Position numbers and translations under genes: made by a program
Part shown: positions 1-5,824 of the stretch, in pieces
How positions within the stretch are numbered: the first letter of the stretch is position 1
Layout: each line of letters opens with the position of its first letter
Notes under the pieces: generated by a model
Told to the model about the DNA's origin: nothing
What the model saw: the letters and a program-made list of their open reading frames with translations, nothing else
Databases searched by the model: none
DNA from: JAFCEV01 sp964473005
GTDB lineage: Archaea; Nanobdellota; Nanobdellia; Pacearchaeales; GW2011-AR1
Direction of reading: 5' to 3'
NCBI GenBank assembly: GCA_964473005.1
Contig: CAYYME010000019.1
Location: forward strand, 1 to 12,055
DNA length: 12,055 bases

Positions 1-1
1 C

Positions 2-199
2 AATAACAAGATAATTGAACTTGGTAAATCAGAAAACAAATTCAGGAATATAAAAAATTACGGAGATATTAAAACCGATTATGCACTTGTGGCTGGCTCT
101 GTTCAGGGACCTGCAAAAAGGCAACTGCTAATTACATTTCCCTTAAGAGAAACTAAAAAGCAGGCAAAAAAAATTTATGAACTTATTGAATTAAGATGA
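2..199 (+). CDS. rpl3: Ribosomal protein uL3, C-terminal fragment
   Basis: This is the last 65 codons of large-subunit protein uL3; the start lies upstream of the window. uL3 binds 23S rRNA near the peptidyl-transferase centre and is an early assembly protein. The open frame contains the segment GSVQGPAKRQLLIT, which matches the conserved C-terminal G-S-V-x-G-P-x-K-R motif of archaeal/eukaryotic uL3, followed by a lysine-rich tail ending in ELIELR. Its TGA stop overlaps the uL4 start as ATGA, as expected for the first gene pair of the archaeal uL3–uL4–uL23–uL2 block. Only the C-terminus can be judged, so integrity of the rest is unknown. Confidence 0.9.
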   Translation, partial: NNKIIELGKSENKFRNIKNYGDIKTDYALVAGSVQGPAKRQLLITFPLRETKKQAKKIYELIELR

Positions 200-990
200 A
201 AACCAATTTATTAAACATTGAAGGGAAAAAAGTAAAGGAAATTAATCTTCCTGGATGCTTTTCTTCTGAAATCAGGAAGGATATAGTTGCAAAAGTTCTG
301 GAGGCTAAGAAAAGAAAGCAGCCTTATTCTCCGTCGTTAGTTGCAGGAAAACAGCATTCTGCAAGCGGAATAATCCGGCACAGGAGGCATGTCTGGAAAA
401 CCCATTACGGGCAGGGGATATCCCGAATCCCCAGAAAAATTATTTCGGCAAAAGGAGACAGATTCAACTGGATTGGGGCGGAAATATCTTCAACTGTCGG
501 AGGAAGAAGAGCACATCCTCCGAAAATAATTTCAATGCTCCAGATTAAAAAAATAAACAAAAAAGAAATGAAAATTGCCATGTGCTCTGCACTGAGTGCA
601 ACAGCAAATGAAAAAAGGATCATTAAAAAATATGGGACAATAGAAAAATTAGATAAAGAACTCCCTTTGGTTGTTGAATCAAAAATTATCACACTTAAAA
701 CAAAAGAATTTCTTTCCAATCTGCAGAAAATCCTTGGTGACAAATTGTATACTATTGCAATTAAGAAAAAAAGCATAAGAGCAGGAAAAGGAAAAATGAG
801 AGGCAGAAAATACAAAAGCAATGCAGGATTGCTGATTGTCGTGGGAAAAAATGAAAAATTAAAGACAAATGTCTGCGAGGCAGTTAATGTAAATAAACTG
901 AATGTTACTGATTTAGCAAACGGCGGACTCGGAAGATTAACTCTTTATACTGAAGAGGCAATTAAAAATCTGGGGGAGAAATTAAAATGA
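196..990 (+). CDS. rpl4: Ribosomal protein uL4 (L4/L1e)
   Basis: Large-subunit protein that lines part of the exit tunnel and binds 23S rRNA. The 264-aa length is normal for archaea. The archaeal/eukaryotic core is clear: HRRHVWKTHYGQGISRIPRK at about residues 62–81, then GDRFNWIGA (87–95) and TVGGRRAHPP (100–109). A basic stretch GKGKMRGRKYK (197–207) and the C-terminal domain ending near GLGRLTLYTEEAIKNLGEKLK region (244–264) follow. The start is fixed by the 4-base ATGA overlap with uL3. Its own stop overlaps the start of a foreign exonuclease gene, not uL23 as in most archaea. Nothing looks degraded. Confidence 0.97.
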   Translation: MKTNLLNIEGKKVKEINLPGCFSSEIRKDIVAKVLEAKKRKQPYSPSLVAGKQHSASGIIRHRRHVWKTHYGQGISRIPRKIISAKGDRFNWIGAEISSTVGGRRAHPPKIISMLQIKKINKKEMKIAMCSALSATANEKRIIKKYGTIEKLDKELPLVVESKIITLKTKEFLSNLQKILGDKLYTIAIKKKSIRAGKGKMRGRKYKSNAGLLIVVGKNEKLKTNVCEAVNVNKLNVTDLANGGLGRLTLYTEEAIKNLGEKLK

Positions 991-1643
991 AAGAAGTACT
1001 GCCGATAGTCTTGGATATAGAAACAAGCGGGGGAAATTCTATTGAACATGGAATCTGGCAAATTGGAGCAGTTGACTTAAACACCATGGAAGAATTTTTA
1101 GAAGAAGGCAGGATAGATGAAGGGGATAAAGTAATGAGTGAATCATTAATGGTTATAAATAAAACAGAAGAGGAACTAAGAGATAAAAGCAAACAGTCAC
1201 AAAGACAATTGCTTGAAAGATTTTTTAAATGGCTTGGGACAAGAAAAATGAAAACTCTCCTATGCCATCTTCCTGATTTTGACCAGGGATTTTTAAGGCA
1301 TAAAGCAATAAAGTATTTTAATAAAGATCCTTTTTGGCCTGACCATCACAGATCCTTTGACATGCATTCAATTGCACAGGTTAAATTTTTTGAATTAAAC
1401 GGAAAATTTCTGACTAAAGAAGATAACAATAGTGATATGGGACTAAGAAATATTCTGAAACTGTGCGGAATAGAAGATAAAAGAGTTTCAGTAAAAAGTG
1501 GTGAAGTTTCTAAGAAAGGCACCCCCCATAATGCACTTGAGGACGCTAAGTTAACTGCAGAATGCTTCAGCAGATTAATTTATGGAAAAAATCTTTTCCC
1601 GGAATATTCAGAATATAAAATTCCGGAGGCATTAAGAAAATGA
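987..1643 (+). CDS. DEDDh (DnaQ-like) 3'-5' exonuclease inserted between uL4 and uL23
   Basis: A 218-aa stand-alone RNase H-fold exonuclease of the DEDDh class, which uses two metal ions to remove nucleotides from 3' ends of DNA or RNA. The signature residues are all visible: motif I LDIETSG (D10, E12), with WQIGAVD following at 24–30; motif II in HLPDFDQGFL (H94–L103, catalytic D99); motif III PHNALEDAK (H181, D186, the H-x4-D form). RSFDMHSIA (122–130) resembles the segment between motifs II and III in other DnaQ relatives. No polymerase, helicase or binding domain is attached. The gene overlaps uL4 and uL23 by ATGA on both sides, so it should be co-expressed with ribosomal proteins. G+C in sampled lines is about 30%. 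Fold and catalysis are fairly sure; substrate (repair, RNA trimming, defence) is unknown. Confidence 0.88.
   Translation: MKEVLPIVLDIETSGGNSIEHGIWQIGAVDLNTMEEFLEEGRIDEGDKVMSESLMVINKTEEELRDKSKQSQRQLLERFFKWLGTRKMKTLLCHLPDFDQGFLRHKAIKYFNKDPFWPDHHRSFDMHSIAQVKFFELNGKFLTKEDNNSDMGLRNILKLCGIEDKRVSVKSGEVSKKGTPHNALEDAKLTAECFSRLIYGKNLFPEYSEYKIPEALRK
1625..1629 (+). promoter_or_regulatory. Shine–Dalgarno-like GGAGG before uL23
   Basis: GGAGG lies in the last codons of the exonuclease gene, 10 bases before the uL23 ATG. It is one of the better ribosome-binding matches in the window and would allow de novo initiation on uL23 in addition to coupling through the ATGA overlap. Confidence 0.5.
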
Positions 1644-1885
1644 CTACTCTTAAACCGATAGTTACTGAAAAAGCAGTTATGCTGATTGAGGCACAGAATA
1701 TTCTGACATTCGAAACCGACAGAAACAGAACAAAAGAACAGATAAAAGCAGAATTTGAAGAAGTCTTTAATTCCAAGGTTGAAAAAATAAGAACATTGAT
1801 TAAAGGAAGCAAGAAATATGCTTACATTAAATTAAAAAAAGAATTTCCTGCTATTGATTTGGCAACGAAATTAGGATTGATGTAA
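1640..1885 (+). CDS. rpl23: Ribosomal protein uL23
   Basis: Large-subunit protein at the tunnel exit, part of the docking site for signal recognition particle and chaperones. The 81-aa length is typical of archaea. The N-terminal KPIVTEKAVMLIE (5–17) is the family signature, followed by NILTFETDRNRTKEQIK, then VEKIRTLI (47–54) and a C-terminus YIKLKKEF...LATKLGLM matching the archaeal YVKL...A..LGL ending. The start overlaps the exonuclease stop (ATGA). The next gene is an unrecognised 82-aa ORF rather than uL2. Confidence 0.95.
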   Translation: MTTLKPIVTEKAVMLIEAQNILTFETDRNRTKEQIKAEFEEVFNSKVEKIRTLIKGSKKYAYIKLKKEFPAIDLATKLGLM

Positions 1886-1887
1886 AG

Positions 1888-2136
1888 ATGATAAACGAAG
1901 ATACCATTCAATTTACAGGGAAAACAAGAGAGATAGAAGGAGAAATATATTATGAATTTATCCAAACGCTTCCTGCTCCCGATTGGTTTAGATATTATTA
2001 TTTTTCTCAAGTAAAAAATCCTGCTGAATCAAAAAAACACTTTACTGAATTAAAATATCAACCACAAATAATAAATCAACTAATAATTGAAAAAATGAAA
2101 AAAGAGATAACAAGCAAACTTGAGGTATCAAACTAA
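1888..2136 (+). CDS. Hypothetical 82-aa protein between uL23 and uL2
   Basis: I do not recognise this protein. It is 82 aa with no signal peptide, membrane segment or Cys/His cluster. It is rich in aromatic residues in the middle (YYEFIQ at 21–26, DWFRYYYFSQ at 32–41) and has an amphipathic, lysine-rich C-terminal helix (about 58–79). It could be a small alpha/beta protein. The start follows the uL23 stop by two bases (TAAagATG) and the stop precedes uL2 by one base (TAAaATG), so it sits in the operon exactly like a native gene. A hand count over 1921–2100 gives 46/180 G+C (about 26%), well below uL2 beside it (53/120, about 44%, over 2221–2340). That points to separate ancestry, though low G+C alone is weak evidence. 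Confidence 0.68.
   Translation: MINEDTIQFTGKTREIEGEIYYEFIQTLPAPDWFRYYYFSQVKNPAESKKHFTELKYQPQIINQLIIEKMKKEITSKLEVSN
2122..2126 (+). promoter_or_regulatory. Shine–Dalgarno-like GAGGT deciding the uL2 start
   Basis: GAGGT, inside the end of the preceding 82-aa ORF, is 11 bases before the ATG at 2138. Together with the TAAaATG junction and the family's conserved N-terminus, it supports ATG 2138 rather than the in-frame upstream TTG at 2120. Confidence 0.5.
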
Positions 2137-2137
2137 A

Positions 2138-2836
2138 ATGGGCAAGCGTATAATTCAGCAGGCACGTGGAAAAGGAAGCCATACTTACAGAGTCAGAAAA
2201 AAAGCATTCAGATTCAAGATAGGATATCCTCGGAAACTCGAAGGAGAAGGAAGTATTGTAAAACTTTTCAATTCAGCTGCACATTCTGCCCCTCTGGCAA
2301 AGATTGTTTACAGCGGGGGAAATTTCCTTATTCCTGCATTCAGAGGAATGATTGAAAAAGAGAGAATAAAATTCGGAGGAAATGAAATTAAAGAGGGAAA
2401 TATTTTGGAATTAAAGAATATTCCTGTGAAAACCCCTATTTACTGTGTGGAATCAAGACCAGGAGACGGGGGAAGATTCATAAAAACTGCAGGAAGTTCT
2501 GCAGTTCTCAGCAGAATAGTCGGAGAAGATATTTTTGTCATGATGCCGTCAAAAAAAGAAAAGAAGTTCAGCGGAAGATGCAGGGCAATTATAGGAATAA
2601 TTGCAGGTGCAGGAAGGCTCGAAAAAGCAATCGTGAAAGCAGGAAAAAAGTTTTATATCAAAAAATCAAAAGGCAAATTATGGCCAAGAACCTCTCCTGT
2701 AAAAATGAATGTGATAGACCATCCTTTCGGAGGAGGAAGAGGAAAGAGAATCAAGAGCAAAATCGCGAAAAGAAACGCTCCTCCAGGAGCAAAAGTCGGA
2801 ACATTAAGACCGAGAAGAACAGGAAAACGAAAATAA
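2138..2836 (+). CDS. rpl2: Ribosomal protein uL2
   Basis: Large-subunit protein needed for subunit association, tRNA binding and peptidyl-transferase activity. From ATG 2138 the product is 232 aa, near the archaeal norm, and begins MGKRIIQQARGKGSHTYR, the usual archaeal start; the frame is open from a TTG at 2120, but that would add six residues overlapping the previous gene. Conserved blocks follow: PLAKIVYSGG (52–61), NAPPGAKVGTLRP (213–225) and the functionally critical MNVIDHPFGGGRGK (190–203). The histidine equivalent to E. coli His229 is H195; Phe after DHP is the archaeal/eukaryotic form. The gene looks intact. Confidence 0.97.
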   Translation: MGKRIIQQARGKGSHTYRVRKKAFRFKIGYPRKLEGEGSIVKLFNSAAHSAPLAKIVYSGGNFLIPAFRGMIEKERIKFGGNEIKEGNILELKNIPVKTPIYCVESRPGDGGRFIKTAGSSAVLSRIVGEDIFVMMPSKKEKKFSGRCRAIIGIIAGAGRLEKAIVKAGKKFYIKKSKGKLWPRTSPVKMNVIDHPFGGGRGKRIKSKIAKRNAPPGAKVGTLRPRRTGKRK

Positions 2837-2838
2837 AA

Positions 2839-2853
2839 ATGAAAAATAAATGA
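2839..2853 (+). other. Four-codon mini-ORF bridging uL2 and uS19
   Basis: Two bases after the uL2 TAA there is ATG AAA AAT AAA TGA. Its TGA overlaps the uS19 ATG (2850) in the same ATGA arrangement used by real gene pairs here. It is too short to encode a protein of its own but could relay terminating ribosomes across the 13-base gap. In an A-rich gap this could also arise by chance. Confidence 0.35.
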
Positions 2854-3251
2854 AAATGGAAATAAAAAAGAAAGAATTCAGATACAGGGGAAAGACACTG
2901 GAAGAACTCAGGAGTTTGGATACCCGGGAGTTTGCAAAACTTCTTAAGTCAAGGGCAAGAAGGACTGTTCTCAGGCAGTTTCAGGAAATAGAAGATTTCA
3001 TAAGCAGTGCAAAAGAAAAAATGGAGAAGGATATAAAGATAAGAACCCACAAGAGAACTCTCGTAATTGTTCCGGGAATGGTTGGGATGAAAATTCAGGT
3101 TCATAAAGGAAACACTTTTGTTCCCGTCGATATAACAGGAGAAATGCTCGGGCACAGATTAGGGGAATTTGCCGTTACACGGGGAAAAGTAAAGCACGGA
3201 AGCGCCGGAGTCGGAGCAACTAAAGGAACAAGGGCAAAAGCCAAAACATAA
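2850..3251 (+). CDS. rps19: Ribosomal protein uS19
   Basis: Small-subunit head protein that contacts uS13 and the A-site finger. The 133-aa length is usual for archaea, which have a longer N-terminus than bacteria. Visible signatures: FRYRGKTLEELRSLDTREFA (10–29) typical of the archaeal N-terminal part, then RTHKRTLVIVPGMVG (65–79) and the C-terminal GEMLGHRLGEFAVTRGKVKHG (97–117 area). ATG 2850 is preferred because it overlaps a mini-ORF stop; ATG 2856 would remove two residues. No strong Shine–Dalgarno sequence precedes it. Confidence 0.96.
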   Translation: MKMEIKKKEFRYRGKTLEELRSLDTREFAKLLKSRARRTVLRQFQEIEDFISSAKEKMEKDIKIRTHKRTLVIVPGMVGMKIQVHKGNTFVPVDITGEMLGHRLGEFAVTRGKVKHGSAGVGATKGTRAKAKT

Positions 3252-3260
3252 AAAAATAAA

Positions 3261-3836
3261 ATGACAGAAAAAAATTACAATCCAGAACAAAGAGAAAAAC
3301 AAGCGATGCAGAAACAGCCACAAAAAATCAGAGAAGAAAAACCAGCTGAAATTCCAAAAACAGAGGAAAAAAAGACAGAAACAGGCAAACCAACAGAAGA
3401 AAAAAAAGAAGAAAAAAAAGAAATTCCTAAAATTAAGAAAACAGAGGCAGTTGTAAATTCTTTTAATCTTCCTGTATCCACAAAGGATGCTGCTGCAATC
3501 TGCAGATTCATCAGGCATAAAAAAATCAGAGACGCAATACTGGATTTGGAGCAGGTTAAACTCGGAAATAAAGCTGTTCCGATGAAGGGGGAAATCCCGC
3601 ACAGAAAAGGAAAAAGAATGATGTCCGGAAGATTTCCAAAGAAAAGTACAGGAGATTTCCTTGTCTTATTAAAAAGCCTGGCTGCGAATGCAAGTGAACT
3701 CGACGAACCTGTAATTACCGAGGCTGTGGCGAATATGGGTTCAAGACCATACGGAAGATTCGGAAGAACCAGAAAAAAAAGAACACACATAAAAATCATT
3801 GCAAGAGAAAAAATAAAGAAGGAGAAGAAGAAATAA
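3261..3836 (+). CDS. rpl22: Ribosomal protein uL22 with charged N-terminal extension
   Basis: Large-subunit protein whose beta-hairpin lines the exit tunnel. The 191-aa product has a conserved part from about residue 66: NSFNLPVSTKDAAAICRFIR (66–85), KIRDAILDLEQV, VPMKGEIPHRKGK (106–118), and the C-terminal RPYGRFGRTRKKRTHIKI (162–179). Residues 1–62 are a low-complexity Lys/Glu/Pro tract, absent from the family core and probably disordered. ATG 3261 is the first good start after the uS19 stop, nine bases downstream and in the same frame; no internal methionine lies between residue 17 and the core, so the extension appears genuine. The next gene is a small membrane protein instead of uS3. Confidence 0.95.
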   Translation: MTEKNYNPEQREKQAMQKQPQKIREEKPAEIPKTEEKKTETGKPTEEKKEEKKEIPKIKKTEAVVNSFNLPVSTKDAAAICRFIRHKKIRDAILDLEQVKLGNKAVPMKGEIPHRKGKRMMSGRFPKKSTGDFLVLLKSLAANASELDEPVITEAVANMGSRPYGRFGRTRKKRTHIKIIAREKIKKEKKK

Positions 3837-3837
3837 A

Positions 3838-4089
3838 ATGGAATACATTAAAGATTGGAGATGCAGGGCACAAGGATTAGCAGGATTAGTATTATCTGGA
3901 ATATTTCTTTATAATGGAATAAAATATAATGAACCTATAATAACTGCTGGAGGAGTCTTATTTGGAATTGAGGGGGTGGGAGATGCAATTACAGGTTATC
4001 ATCATTATTGCGGGCAAAAAGCAATTGACGGAGTTAAATATATTATTAAAAAAATAAAAAACCAACATGGAAGAAAAAAAAGTAGTTAA
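3838..4089 (+). CDS. Small membrane protein (83 aa) between uL22 and uS3
   Basis: I do not recognise a family. Residues 11–28 (AQGLAGLVLSGIFLYNGI) form a clear hydrophobic segment, and 33–53 a second, weaker one containing E45 and D49. GYHHYCG (53–59) and a basic tail rich in lysine follow, suggesting two membrane passes with a cytoplasmic C-terminus. H55, H56 and C58 could bind metal but this is speculation. It starts one base after the uL22 stop (TAAaATG), with GGAG about 13 bases upstream. Its last 23 bases overlap the uS3 start in another frame, so its final residues (NQHGRKKSS region) may have come from run-on into uS3 after loss of an earlier stop. Coding status is supported by hydrophobic pattern, position and coupling only. 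Confidence 0.7.
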   Translation: MEYIKDWRCRAQGLAGLVLSGIFLYNGIKYNEPIITAGGVLFGIEGVGDAITGYHHYCGQKAIDGVKYIIKKIKNQHGRKKSS

Positions 4090-4741
4090 ATTCAAGAAAG
4101 AAGAATTTGCTGTCCGGGAATATATCAAAAATTCCCTTGGAAAAGGAAAGATAAGCAAGGCAAGAATAGAATACACCCCTGTAGGGGAAAAAATAATTAT
4201 TTCCACGAACAAGCCCGGGCTTGTAATAGGAAGAGGAGGGGAAAAAATAGCAGAACTGACAAATACATTAAAAACCAAATTCAAACTTGAAAACCCCCAC
4301 ATTGAAATAGATGAAATAAAAGAACCTGAATTTGACGCGCAGATAAACGCAGATGAAATTGCACTTGCCCTTGAAAGATTTGGACCACTGAAATTCAAGG
4401 TAGTTGCATACAGAACACTCCAGAGAATAATGAAAGCCGGAGCGCTTGGGGCAGAAATAAGGCTCGGCGGAAAACTTCCGGGTTCAAGAGCAAAAGCATG
4501 GAGATTTGCACAGGGATATCTGAAAAAAGTAGGAGAGAGCGCCAAGGTAGTTGACAGGGCACAGTCTATTGCGCAGACAAAACCAGGAACAGTCGGAGTA
4601 AAGGTAAGCATACTTTCCCCCCATGCTCTGCTAAAAGACAGAATAATTGTGGATGAAGAATTATTAAATAAACTAAAAGAAAATATGAAAAAAACAGAGG
4701 AGGAAAAAGTGAAGAAGAGTTCATCCAGGAAGAAAAAATGA
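4067..4741 (+). CDS. rps3: Ribosomal protein uS3
   Basis: Small-subunit protein at the mRNA entry site with RNA-binding and helicase-like roles. The 224-aa length is typical. The KH domain is visible with PGLVIGRGGEKIAEL (50–64), whose GRGG loop is intact. The C-terminal domain contains GAEIRLGGKLPGSRAKAWRF (128–147) and GTVGVKVSIL (174–183). The tail after about 205 is lysine/glutamate-rich, as in other archaea. The start lies inside the 83-aa membrane-protein gene, 23 bases before that stop, with no Shine–Dalgarno match. Its own TGA overlaps the next ATG (ATGA). Confidence 0.96.
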   Translation: MEEKKVVKFKKEEFAVREYIKNSLGKGKISKARIEYTPVGEKIIISTNKPGLVIGRGGEKIAELTNTLKTKFKLENPHIEIDEIKEPEFDAQINADEIALALERFGPLKFKVVAYRTLQRIMKAGALGAEIRLGGKLPGSRAKAWRFAQGYLKKVGESAKVVDRAQSIAQTKPGTVGVKVSILSPHALLKDRIIVDEELLNKLKENMKKTEEEKVKKSSSRKKK

Positions 4742-4992
4742 AAGCGAGAGTAGATCAATATATAGCAGTACCCTGCTGTGGGGATGAAGCAAACAATATT
4801 GAAAAAGACCATATTTATTTAATAAAAAGCCCTATTAGAGAAGGAAAAAAAGAATTGGGGTGGATGACTTTAGGAGAAGCAAAAGAAAGATATGGTTCAG
4901 ATAAAATATTCATATCTGCTTCCCACGGTATGTGTAAAGAATGTTTAGAATTAAAATTTGGAAAGTCTAAAAATGAAATCAAAAGATATTAA
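4738..4992 (+). CDS. 84-aa Cys/His protein (SHGxCxxC motif) between uS3 and uL29
   Basis: Not assignable to a named gene. The protein has paired cysteines C13–C14 near the N-terminus and SHGMCKECLEL at 62–72 (H63, C66, C69). A conserved-looking GWMTLGEAKERYGSDKIF stretch lies between them. From memory, a Cys motif followed about 50 residues later by SHG(I/M)CxxC is seen at the C-terminus of some bacterial PAS or sensor proteins, so this may be a stand-alone small zinc domain of that type; this is inference. It has no membrane segment. The start overlaps the uS3 stop (ATGA), while its last 20 bases overlap the uL29 start in a different frame. G+C over 4741–4980 is 77/240 (about 32%). Confidence 0.72.
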   Translation: MKARVDQYIAVPCCGDEANNIEKDHIYLIKSPIREGKKELGWMTLGEAKERYGSDKIFISASHGMCKECLELKFGKSKNEIKRY

Positions 4993-5137
4993 AAACATGA
5001 GCAAAGAAGACAGAGAGAAAAAATTAAAAGAACTTCGGATTGAACTGGTTAAGTCAAAAGCAGATGCATCCAAAGGAAGTTCAAAAACACGGCAAATTAA
5101 AAAAAATATTGCAAGAATATTCACACTCAATAAATAA
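4973..5137 (+). CDS. rpl29: Ribosomal protein uL29 (54 aa)
   Basis: Small two-helix large-subunit protein near the tunnel exit. The frame reads MKSKDIKNMSKEDREKKLKE, then LRIELVKSKADASKGSSKTR, ending QIKKNIARIFTLNK. This matches the archaeal pattern of an initial MK-x-K-x-I-x-x-M segment, an ELR-x-EL helix and the R-x-I-x-x-x-IAR-I-x-T signature. ATG 4973 is chosen over ATG 4997 because the first eight residues match the conserved N-terminus. This start makes a 20-base out-of-frame overlap with the preceding Cys/His gene. The position between uS3 and aIF1 is the archaeal norm, and the short length is normal for the family. Confidence 0.93.
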   Translation: MKSKDIKNMSKEDREKKLKELRIELVKSKADASKGSSKTRQIKKNIARIFTLNK

Positions 5138-5138
5138 C

Positions 5139-5438
5139 ATGGATATATGTCCGAAATGTGGCTTGCCAAAACAGGCATGTGTATGCGAACAGATTGTAAA
5201 AAGTTCGCAGAGGATAAAAGTAACCACAGAGAAGAAAAGATACGGAAAATTGGTTACGATTATAAGCGGACTCGAGAGCGGAATTGATGTAAGAAAAACC
5301 GCGAAGGCTCTCAAAAATGAGCTGGCATGCGGAGGAACTTACAGAGATAACGAAATTGAGCTTCAGGGAGACCACAAGAGAAGGGTTAAGCCCGTTCTTG
5401 TCAGGTTAGGATTTGAAGAGAACGCTATTGAGGATTAA
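5139..5438 (+). CDS. Translation initiation factor aIF1 (SUI1/eIF1 family)
   Basis: Archaeal initiation factor 1 binds the 30S subunit near the P site and controls start-codon fidelity. From ATG 5139 the product is 99 aa, the normal archaeal length. It has an N-terminal zinc-like knuckle CPKCGLPKQACVC (C4, C7, C14, C16) and the SUI1 domain with basic loop KKRYGK (32–37), ELACGGTYRDNEIELQGDH (61–79/80), and a C-terminal KPVLVRLGF. The open frame extends upstream to 5040, but that would overlap most of uL29 and add 33 unconserved residues. It begins one base after uL29 (TAAcATG). Archaeal rnp1 (Rpp29) often follows and is missing here. Confidence 0.96.
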   Translation: MDICPKCGLPKQACVCEQIVKSSQRIKVTTEKKRYGKLVTIISGLESGIDVRKTAKALKNELACGGTYRDNEIELQGDHKRRVKPVLVRLGFEENAIED

Positions 5439-5461
5439 GCAAACCACAACACAAAACAAAA

Positions 5462-5824
5462 ATGAAAAAGAAAGAAGAAAAAGCAAAAGACAGAAAAGAA
5501 GCAGAGACAGCCGTGGCTGTGGTTAATGAAAAGGACTGCCCAATACACGGGCATCTTAAAGCAAGAGGAAAAACTTTTGAAGGAAGAGTCATAAGAAAAT
5601 TTCCAAAAAGAGTTGTTATAGAATTTGAAAGAATGATTTTTGTCAGAAAATATGAAAGATACAAGAGAGCAAAGACAAAAATTCATGCACGGCTTCCCTC
5701 ATGCATGGAAAAGGAAATTAACATCGGTGATTTTATAAAAGTGCAGGAGTGCAGGCCTCTCAGCAAGATGATTCATTTCGTTGTTATAAAAAAAATAAAT
5801 GAAGGGGGGATAAAAACAAAATGA
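5462..5824 (+). CDS. rps17: Ribosomal protein uS17
   Basis: Primary 16S rRNA-binding OB-fold protein. The 120-aa length is close to the archaeal usual. After a charged N-terminus (1–24) come CPIHGHLKARGKTFEGRVIR (26–45), the OB-fold strands KRVVIEFERMIFVRKYERY (49–67), KTKIHARLPSC (71–81) and the family block NIGDFIKVQECRPLSKMIHF (87–106). A 23-base gap separates it from aIF1, the largest non-coding gap in the window. The stop overlaps the uL14 start (ATGA). Confidence 0.96.
   Translation: MKKKEEKAKDRKEAETAVAVVNEKDCPIHGHLKARGKTFEGRVIRKFPKRVVIEFERMIFVRKYERYKRAKTKIHARLPSCMEKEINIGDFIKVQECRPLSKMIHFVVIKKINEGGIKTK

Noticed and set aside
2578..2853. 91-codon plus-strand frame inside the end of uL2
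   Set aside because: Out-of-frame reading within the conserved uL2 C-terminus; basic low-complexity product.
3340..3430. A-rich repetitive stretch as a possible tandem repeat
   Set aside because: It encodes the Lys/Glu/Pro low-complexity tract of uL22 and has no regular unit at DNA level.
3275..3799. 174-codon minus-strand frame opposite uL22
   Set aside because: Antisense shadow of the Lys/Glu-rich uL22 gene, with composition explained by the opposite strand and no motifs.
3958..4812. 284-codon open frame on the minus strand across uS3 and both its neighbours
   Set aside because: It is antisense to well-supported genes, its product is Phe/Ser/Leu/Ile-rich as expected from reverse reading of Lys/Glu-rich codons, and it has no recognisable motif.
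5040..5138. N-terminal extension of aIF1 from an upstream start
   Set aside because: It overlaps uL29 almost entirely, adds unconserved residues, and ATG 5139 gives the normal family length and N-terminal Cys knuckle.
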